In this document: positions 58,538 through 64,000 of the stretch, piece by piece | How the letters are laid out: every line of letters begins with the position of its first letter | Position numbering within the stretch: position 1 is the first letter of the stretch | Source: Ectobacillus sp. JY-23 | Lineage (GTDB): Bacteria; Bacillota; Bacilli; Bacillales; Bacillaceae_G | Assembly: GCF_023022965.1 (NCBI RefSeq) | Contig: NZ_CP095462.1 | Coordinates: forward strand, 1,116,001-1,180,000 | DNA length: 64,000 nt | Reading direction: 5' to 3' | The notes under the pieces: generated by a model | Databases searched by the model: none | The model's input: only the letters and a program-made list of their open reading frames with translations | What the model was told of the DNA's origin: nothing | Made by a program: the position numbers and the translations under genes

Positions 58538-60496
58538 TTAATCATACGGATACGGAACATCTTTTTCTATAAATGTCTTTCCGTCCCTAACAATCTTGTA
58601 GCGCGCTGATTTGCCGTACGGTACGGTCAGCTTTAATGAAATTGTAACAGGCGCTGTAATTGTTCTCGTTTCTACTGGCTTTGCCATAGTATTATCTAAA
58701 TCTTCCTTGTATATCTCAATTGTTTGCGCTTGTCCAGGTACTTCTGGTTCGTATGGGACCTGGATATTATCAATAGCCACGGTTTTCGGTGGTTTTTCCT
58801 TAGGTCCATCTGAAATGATTACAGTAAACCTTTCCCCCTCTTTTAAAGGTGTATTCGGCTTTGGAGATTGCGAAGTCACCAGTCCTTTGTCTACTGTCTC
58901 TGAATTTTCTTTTGTAACAACAGGAGTTAGTTTTCTCTCTGCCGCATAACTGCGCACGCTACTTTCGGTCCATCCTGTAAAGTCTGCAAGCGTTACTCGC
59001 TTCGGTCCCTCACTAATCCAAATTCGAACATCTTGTTCTTCTTCTACAATAAATTCACCCGATTTAGGAAGTTGGTCAATAATTTCACCTTTTGGCTTGT
59101 CACTAACCTGTGCATATGACACAACGCTGGCATATGTACTATCAAGTTCAGAGCGTACAGTTTCATAGCTCTCCCCAATGTAATTTTTCATTTTCTTTTT
59201 CTTTTTTCCACCTGATTGAAAAATTGTAATCTTTGTATTTTCTTTCACAACTCGACCAGCCTCAGGGCTTGTTTTAATAACTTCCCCTTCGGTTACTTCG
59301 TCTGTGTACACAATCTCTGGCGTGGAGGCAACCTGAAATCCTTTTTTACTTAAAATATTAACAGCATCTGCATATGTTTCACCAGCCACATCTGGAATCT
59401 CAACATTCTTTGGAACAAATAACCCTGGAATTACTGTTACTGCCGCAATCCCACTTAATAACAGCAAAAACAGAACAATAAACACACGCTTCCACCAATT
59501 TTTTTTCGGTTTTGCTTGTGATTTCTCTTCCGATTTCACTTCAACAGGCAATTTTCCTGTATTTACGATGGTCTCATCCATTCCTGTTTTTACAAATAGT
59601 TCTTCACGAATGATCGGAATTTGCTTCGTTGCATCTTCATCTTGCGGAACACTAAAAGGCTGCTCATTAATCCGTTCTGGGTTTAACGCTGTAACAATAT
59701 CATTCTCCATTTCTTCGCCGGATTGATAGCGATGAAAAGGATCTTTTGCTGTTGCCCTTAAAATAATATTTTCCACACTTTGGGGAATGTTCGGATTCCA
59801 CCGCTTGGGAGAAGGTGTTTCATTCTGCAAATGCTTTAAAGCAATCGACACAGCAGACTCACCTGAAAAAGGCGGTCTTCCTGTCAATAGCTCAAACATT
59901 ACAATACCTAGTGAATATAAGTCGGATTGTTTATTTGCTATACCGCCGCGCGCTTGCTCAGGTGACAAATAATGTACAGACCCGAGAACAGAATTGGTGT
60001 GCGTGATAGTCGTTGCGCTTGTAGCAGTCGCAATCCCAAAATCGGTAACTTTGACTGTCGCATCATCTCGAATTAAGATATTTTGGGGCTTCAAATCACG
60101 ATGCACAATTTCAAAGTGATGAGCATGCGCCATAGCAGAAGTAAGCTGCTTCATAATATGTAAAGCTTCTGCAACCGGAAGCATCCCTTTTTGTTGTATG
60201 TATTGCTTTAAAGTTTGTCCTGGCACATATTCCATAACCAAATAATAAATACCATCTTCCTCTCCTACATCATATATGTTTACGATGTTTGGATGGGATA
60301 AGCTTGTTACTGATTGTGCTTCACGGTGGAAACGCTTAATAAATTCTTCATTATTGGCATAATCGAGCCTTAATATTTTGACAGCCACATCTCGATCTAA
60401 GATAGCATCACGCGCCAAAAAAACATTGGCCATACCGCCGCCGCCAATCATTTTTAGTAGCTTATATCGACCATTAAGGCGCTTTCCAATCATCAA
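58538..60496 (-). CDS. prkC: Serine/threonine protein kinase PrkC with PASTA repeats
   Basis: PrkC senses muropeptides and cell-wall status and governs germination and stationary phase. The 652-residue protein has a Hanks-type kinase ([13 protein letters not shown], about residues 18-30; [28 protein letters not shown]). One membrane segment lies near 337-359 ([20 protein letters not shown]). Three extracellular PASTA domains span about 370-560, followed by a tail domain. The start is either TTG at 60496 (MMIGKR, aligning with MLIGKR of relatives) or ATG at 60493. The gene overlaps prpC by 4 bp. Confidence 0.96.
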   Translation of the reverse strand: MMIGKRLNGRYKLLKMIGGGGMANVFLARDAILDRDVAVKILRLDYANNEEFIKRFHREAQSVTSLSHPNIVNIYDVGEEDGIYYLVMEYVPGQTLKQYIQQKGMLPVAEALHIMKQLTSAMAHAHHFEIVHRDLKPQNILIRDDATVKVTDFGIATATSATTITHTNSVLGSVHYLSPEQARGGIANKQSDLYSLGIVMFELLTGRPPFSGESAVSIALKHLQNETPSPKRWNPNIPQSVENIILRATAKDPFHRYQSGEEMENDIVTALNPERINEQPFSVPQDEDATKQIPIIREELFVKTGMDETIVNTGKLPVEVKSEEKSQAKPKKNWWKRVFIVLFLLLLSGIAAVTVIPGLFVPKNVEIPDVAGETYADAVNILSKKGFQVASTPEIVYTDEVTEGEVIKTSPEAGRVVKENTKITIFQSGGKKKKKMKNYIGESYETVRSELDSTYASVVSYAQVSDKPKGEIIDQLPKSGEFIVEEEQDVRIWISEGPKRVTLADFTGWTESSVRSYAAERKLTPVVTKENSETVDKGLVTSQSPKPNTPLKEGERFTVIISDGPKEKPPKTVAIDNIQVPYEPEVPGQAQTIEIYKEDLDNTMAKPVETRTITAPVTISLKLTVPYGKSARYKIVRDGKTFIEKDVPYPYD

Positions 60497-61242
60497 ATGA
60501 CTTCACCCCCGTCCTCTATATCAACGAGAATGAGTGTAATATTATCTTCGCCGCCCATATTATTGGCAGTTTCAATAAGCTTTACTCCTTTGTCCTGCAA
60601 AGTATCACCTGTTTGCAAAATTTCTTCCATTTGCGACACAGTTACTTTATTCGATAAACCATCTGAACATAAAAGTAGCCTATCACCATGCTCCACAACA
60701 AGTGTTTTGACATCAATTTCTACCTTTTGTTCCGTCCCCAATGCACGTAACAGCACATGCTTACGAGGATGGGACTCCGCATCCTCTCTTGATATCTCCC
60801 CATGTCGCACAAGCTCATTTACAAGCGAATGATCTTCTGTCACTAGACTCATGTTATTCTCCGATACCATATAGCAACGGCTGTCACCAACATGTCCGAT
60901 GGTTGCAAACTGATTTGTGCAGATTGCAGCTACAATTGTGGTTCCCATCCCTTGACATTCCGGATTTTCAAAGGCATGCTTATAAATTCGTTCGTTAATA
61001 ATTTCTACATAATCCAGAAGCCATTTTTCCGCTTTTTTAGGTGTTTTCATATTATAGGTTTGTTCCCAGTAATCATGAAACAATTGGATAGCCATCGAAC
61101 TGGCTATATCGCCTGCTCGATGACCTCCCATGCCGTCTGCTACAACCGCTAAAATATCTCCGTCCAAATTTTTAAATACGCCGGCACTGTCCTCATTATA
61201 TTGTCGTACTCTCCCCCGATCGGACAGAAAAAAGGTTTTCAT
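60493..61242 (-). CDS. prpC: PP2C protein phosphatase PrpC
   Basis: PrpC dephosphorylates PrkC and its targets. The 249-residue PP2C has [16 protein letters not shown] (about residues 7-22), [16 protein letters not shown] (35-50, metal-binding Asp and Gly), [22 protein letters not shown] (about 185-196) and [12 protein letters not shown]. The ATG at 61242 follows GAGGTGA; an in-frame start at 61299 lies inside rlmN and is rejected. Overlap with prkC gives a coupled phosphatase-kinase pair. rlmN ends 4 bp upstream. Confidence 0.96.
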   Translation of the reverse strand: MKTFFLSDRGRVRQYNEDSAGVFKNLDGDILAVVADGMGGHRAGDIASSMAIQLFHDYWEQTYNMKTPKKAEKWLLDYVEIINERIYKHAFENPECQGMGTTIVAAICTNQFATIGHVGDSRCYMVSENNMSLVTEDHSLVNELVRHGEISREDAESHPRKHVLLRALGTEQKVEIDVKTLVVEHGDRLLLCSDGLSNKVTVSQMEEILQTGDTLQDKGVKLIETANNMGGEDNITLILVDIEDGGEVI

Positions 61243-61246
61243 GCAC

Positions 61247-62320
61247 TCACCTCGTCTCTTCTTTGCGCTCCTTCGCTCGCAATTGACCGCAAGCAGCATC
61301 TATGTCATGGCCTTGTTCGCGTCGAATTGTTACATTAATTCCATGATTTTTTAACGTTTTTTCAAACTTAAAGATTTGTTCACGTGGTGTTCTTACATAG
61401 TTTCGCTCTGGTACATAGTTTACCGGGATCAAGTTCACATGACATTTTAATCCTTTTAAAAGCTGCGCCAATTCTTCTGCATGCTCTACTTGATCATTCT
61501 CGCCGCCAAATAAACCATATTCAAACGTTACACGTCTTCCTGTTTTTTTTGTATAATACTTTACGGATTCAATCAGGTCAGGTAATTTATAAGCACGGTT
61601 AATTGGCATCAGCTTTGAACGCAACTCCGTGTTCGGCGCATGTAAAGAAATTGCAAAATTGATTTGAATATCCTCATCAGCAAACTTATAAATTTTAGGA
61701 ATGATACCGCTGGTGGAAACCGTGATATGACGTGCACCGATATGAATTCCTTTTTCATGGTTAATGATGCGTAAAAATGCCATTAAGTTATCATAATTAT
61801 CGAATGGCTCACCAATACCCATTACAACTACAGAGCTCACACGACTTTCTTCTTCGTCAATCGCACGCTGTACTTCTACTACTTGTGCCACAATTTCACC
61901 TGCTTCTAAATTGCGCTTTAAGCCCCCAAGTGTAGAAGCGCAAAACGTACAACCAATGCGGCAGCCAACCTGCGTTGTCACACAAACAGAGTTTCCATAT
62001 TCGTGACGCATTAATACTGTTTCAATTGAATATCCATCGTACAACTCAAATAAGAATTTAATGGTACCATCAGATGACACTTGCTTTACAAGCGTTTTTA
62101 AAGTCGTAATCTCAAAGGAATTCGACAATTTATCGCGCAATTCCTTTCCAAGGTTCGTCATTTCTTCAAAAGAACCTACTCGCTTTTTGTACAGCCAATC
62201 AAAAACTTGAGCAGCACGAAATGCGGGCTCATCATTTTCTTTCATCCACTCTTGTAGCCCTTGTAATTCAAAAGAATACACGGATGGCTTTTTGTTCAAA
62301 TCTTGTTTTGTTGTTTTCAT
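61247..62320 (-). CDS. rlmN: 23S rRNA (A2503)/tRNA (A37) methyltransferase RlmN
   Basis: RlmN is a radical-SAM enzyme adding C2-methyl to A2503 of 23S rRNA and A37 of some tRNAs. The 357-residue protein has the CX3CX2C cluster in [16 protein letters not shown] (about residues 118-133). [34 protein letters not shown] and the C-terminal catalytic cysteine in [11 protein letters not shown] (about 341-351) follow. Start [18 protein letters not shown] is normal. It lies 1 bp after rsmB. Confidence 0.97.
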   Translation of the reverse strand: MKTTKQDLNKKPSVYSFELQGLQEWMKENDEPAFRAAQVFDWLYKKRVGSFEEMTNLGKELRDKLSNSFEITTLKTLVKQVSSDGTIKFLFELYDGYSIETVLMRHEYGNSVCVTTQVGCRIGCTFCASTLGGLKRNLEAGEIVAQVVEVQRAIDEEESRVSSVVVMGIGEPFDNYDNLMAFLRIINHEKGIHIGARHITVSTSGIIPKIYKFADEDIQINFAISLHAPNTELRSKLMPINRAYKLPDLIESVKYYTKKTGRRVTFEYGLFGGENDQVEHAEELAQLLKGLKCHVNLIPVNYVPERNYVRTPREQIFKFEKTLKNHGINVTIRREQGHDIDAACGQLRAKERKEETR

Positions 62321-62321
62321 G

Positions 62322-63656
62322 TTATACCTTCTTTCGTAGACAAGCTATATAAAATCCGTCCGTGAGAAAATAGTGCGGTAAGATTTGCACATCTCCCTTG
62401 CCGATATATGACTTCAAGGAAGGAGGCAATCTTTCTTGCATAGTGTTATCTATCTCATATTCTGGATGTTTGTTTAAAAATGTTTGTATGACATCTTCAT
62501 TTTCTGTTGAACCAATAGTACATGTACTATATACAAGACGCCCGTTCTTTTTCAGAAGCGGGGCAGCTGCCTCTAAAATATCGAGCTGAATCTTCGCCAA
62601 TCTTTCACTATCAGCCTCTGTTTTACCCAGTTTAATATCAGGCTTTCGGCGAATAACCCCAAACCCAGAGCAAGGTGCATCAATTAAAATTTTATCAAAA
62701 GTTTCACTCTGAAACTTTTCTCCTACCTTCCGGGCATCAAGAGCCTGCGCTTCTACATTTGTCAAGTGCAAGCGTCTTGCTTGCGCTTGAATCAACCGAA
62801 CTTTGTGAGGGTGTAAATCCAGTGATACAACATGTCCCGTGCCTAGCAAACGCTCGGCGATATGTGAGGTTTTCCCACCAGGTGCCGCACACGTGTCGAG
62901 TATATAATCTCCCTGTTCTGGACCAAGAGCACGAGCAACCAGCATTGAACTTTCGTCTTGCACAGACACGTAGCCTTCTTGAAAAGCCTTGGTGTGTGCT
63001 ACATTACCTCTTTTGATTTGAATCGCATCTTCTGATAAGCTGCCTCGTTCCGCTTCAACTCCTTCAGCAGTAAGCATCTCAATAACTTCTTCAACTGTCG
63101 TTTTGGAAACATTGACACGAGCCGTAGACAGCGGAGGAAGCAAGTTCGTTTCACATATCCGCTGTGCAGTATCAAATCCGTATGCTTCTATCCATTGTTC
63201 AACGAGCCATTGTGGATGACTTGTCTGAATAGCCAAACGCTCCGCCGGATTTTTGATATGTTCTAGAGAAGGTACACCCTCTCTCTGAACCGAACGAAGT
63301 ACTCCATTAACCATCGCGCCAATCCCTTTATGGCCTCGCTTTTTGGCAATTTCAACTGCTTCATTAATAACGGCATGTGCAGGAACACGATCTAAAAACT
63401 CCATTTGATATAGAGATAGTCTCAATAACACTTTTACCCATGGCTCTACCTTTTTTCGTAAAAATGGCTGCAGATAAAAATCTAGAGCATCTCGCCTTTG
63501 CACAGTTCCGTATACAATCTCGGTTAGTAATCCAACATCTTTACTGGCAAGGTTGCTTTTTTCAATAATGTTGTTCAAAAGAAGATTACTGTATGCACCA
63601 TTTTTCTCAATTTGCATTAAGCCTTCGAGCGCAAGTTCGCGCACGTTATTCGTCAT
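62322..63656 (-). CDS. rsmB: 16S rRNA (m5C967) methyltransferase RsmB
   Basis: RsmB methylates C967 of 16S rRNA. The 444-residue protein has an N-terminal NusB-like domain (about residues 1-140, [20 protein letters not shown]). The SAM domain carries [17 protein letters not shown] (about 253-269), [14 protein letters not shown], the [16 protein letters not shown] motif and the catalytic Cys in [15 protein letters not shown]. It overlaps fmt by 4 bp at 63653-63656, so translation is coupled. The fmt-rsmB-rlmN-prpC-prkC order is conserved in Bacillus. Confidence 0.97.
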   Translation of the reverse strand: MTNNVRELALEGLMQIEKNGAYSNLLLNNIIEKSNLASKDVGLLTEIVYGTVQRRDALDFYLQPFLRKKVEPWVKVLLRLSLYQMEFLDRVPAHAVINEAVEIAKKRGHKGIGAMVNGVLRSVQREGVPSLEHIKNPAERLAIQTSHPQWLVEQWIEAYGFDTAQRICETNLLPPLSTARVNVSKTTVEEVIEMLTAEGVEAERGSLSEDAIQIKRGNVAHTKAFQEGYVSVQDESSMLVARALGPEQGDYILDTCAAPGGKTSHIAERLLGTGHVVSLDLHPHKVRLIQAQARRLHLTNVEAQALDARKVGEKFQSETFDKILIDAPCSGFGVIRRKPDIKLGKTEADSERLAKIQLDILEAAAPLLKKNGRLVYSTCTIGSTENEDVIQTFLNKHPEYEIDNTMQERLPPSLKSYIGKGDVQILPHYFLTDGFYIACLRKKV

Positions 63657-64000
63657 TCTTCTCCCGCCTTCATACCGATTTCAATTTGCGTGCCACGCAA
63701 AAATTGACTGCCGTCCATGCGCTTCTTACCAGCAGGTTGCAAATCAGTAATTTTAATTGCAGTTGTATTTCCTGTTGCAATTACAACACCATCTGCCTCT
63801 AGAGCAAGGACAGTGCCCGGCTCTCTCTCTTCTGAAGTCGCAATCTTCTCGCCCCACCAAACCTTGATCACTTGACCGTTTAAGGTTGTATAAGCAACCG
63901 GCCATGGATGCATGCCTCGAATCTGGTTGTAAATCGCCTCTCCTGGCTGCCCCCAATTGATTTTTTCTTGCTCGCGTTTAATATTATACGCAAATGTTGC
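63653..64000 (-). CDS. fmt: Methionyl-tRNA formyltransferase, C-terminal part
   Basis: This is the last 115 codons of Fmt, which formylates initiator Met-tRNA; the start lies beyond the right edge. The fragment reads [18 protein letters not shown], then [20 protein letters not shown], with the family's IRGxxPxPGA-type motif (here [12 protein letters not shown]). A C-terminal OB-like domain ends [16 protein letters not shown]. The stop overlaps rsmB by 4 bp. Identity is secure despite truncation. Confidence 0.93.
   Translation of the reverse strand, partial: ATFAYNIKREQEKINWGQPGEAIYNQIRGMHPWPVAYTTLNGQVIKVWWGEKIATSEEREPGTVLALEADGVVIATGNTTAIKITDLQPAGKKRMDGSQFLRGTQIEIGMKAGEE

Overview
The window is a housekeeping chromosomal segment of a low-GC, endospore-forming Bacillaceae species. 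Gene content and order follow the Bacillus pnpA-to-fmt region, here shown in reverse orientation. Several proteins (HslU, HslV, ProS, SpoVM, PrkC) resemble Bacillus cereus group versions as I remember them. rpsB follows codY directly, as in the B. cereus group, with no flagellar/chemotaxis operon between them as in B. subtilis. Others (FapR, RnhB) look clearly divergent, so a relative or outlier of the B. cereus group is the best guess; no species is claimed.

Layout by position: partial pnp, rpsO, ribF, a 390-bp gene-free gap, then truB-rbfA-ylxP-infB-ylxQ-rnpM-nusA-rimP (translation and transcription factors, 2.4-8.3 kb); polC, proS, rseP, dxr, cdsA, uppS, frr, pyrH, tsf, rpsB (8.5-21.7 kb: replication, envelope and isoprenoid steps, ribosome recycling and elongation); codY, hslU, hslV, xerC, trmFO, topA, dprA (22-30.4 kb); sucD-sucC; a small wrecked region holding fused relics of an IS605-type TnpB and a short-chain dehydrogenase (32.8-33.3 kb); rnhB, rbgA, signal peptidase, rplS, trmD, rimM, khpA, rpsP, ffh, ylxM, ftsY, smc, rnc (33.3-45.4 kb: ribosome maturation, SRP targeting, chromosome condensation); acpP, fabG, fabD, plsX, fapR (fatty-acid and phospholipid synthesis with its own repressor); recG, sdaAA, sdaAB, fakA, yloU; a 716-bp non-coding region; rpmB; the 26-codon spoVM; thiN, rpe, rsgA, prkC, prpC, rlmN, rsmB and partial fmt.

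Every protein gene is on the minus strand except rpmB, so transcription runs from high to low coordinates. Operons are tight, with many 4-bp overlaps, and are separated by clear intrinsic terminators. Regulatory sites readable directly are a FapR operator just downstream of the -10 of the fapR-plsX-fabD-fabG promoter, a CcpA-type cre in the leader of sdaAB-sdaAA, a sigma-E-like promoter for spoVM, and sigma-A promoters for rpsB, rplS, rpsP, topA and sucC. Probable ribosomal-protein leaders precede rpsO and rplS.

The least explained segment is 55.12-55.65 kb between yloU and rpmB. It holds an IS200/IS605-type right end and a series of hairpins resembling a TnpB-associated omega RNA, with its own extended -10 promoter and no TnpB gene. 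The bases just past its right end cover the -35 of the yloU-fakA promoter. Upstream of it is a consensus -35/-10 pair with a 20-bp spacer containing a perfect inverted repeat, the geometry of MerR-family promoters. Its function is unproven and it may simply be a decayed element.
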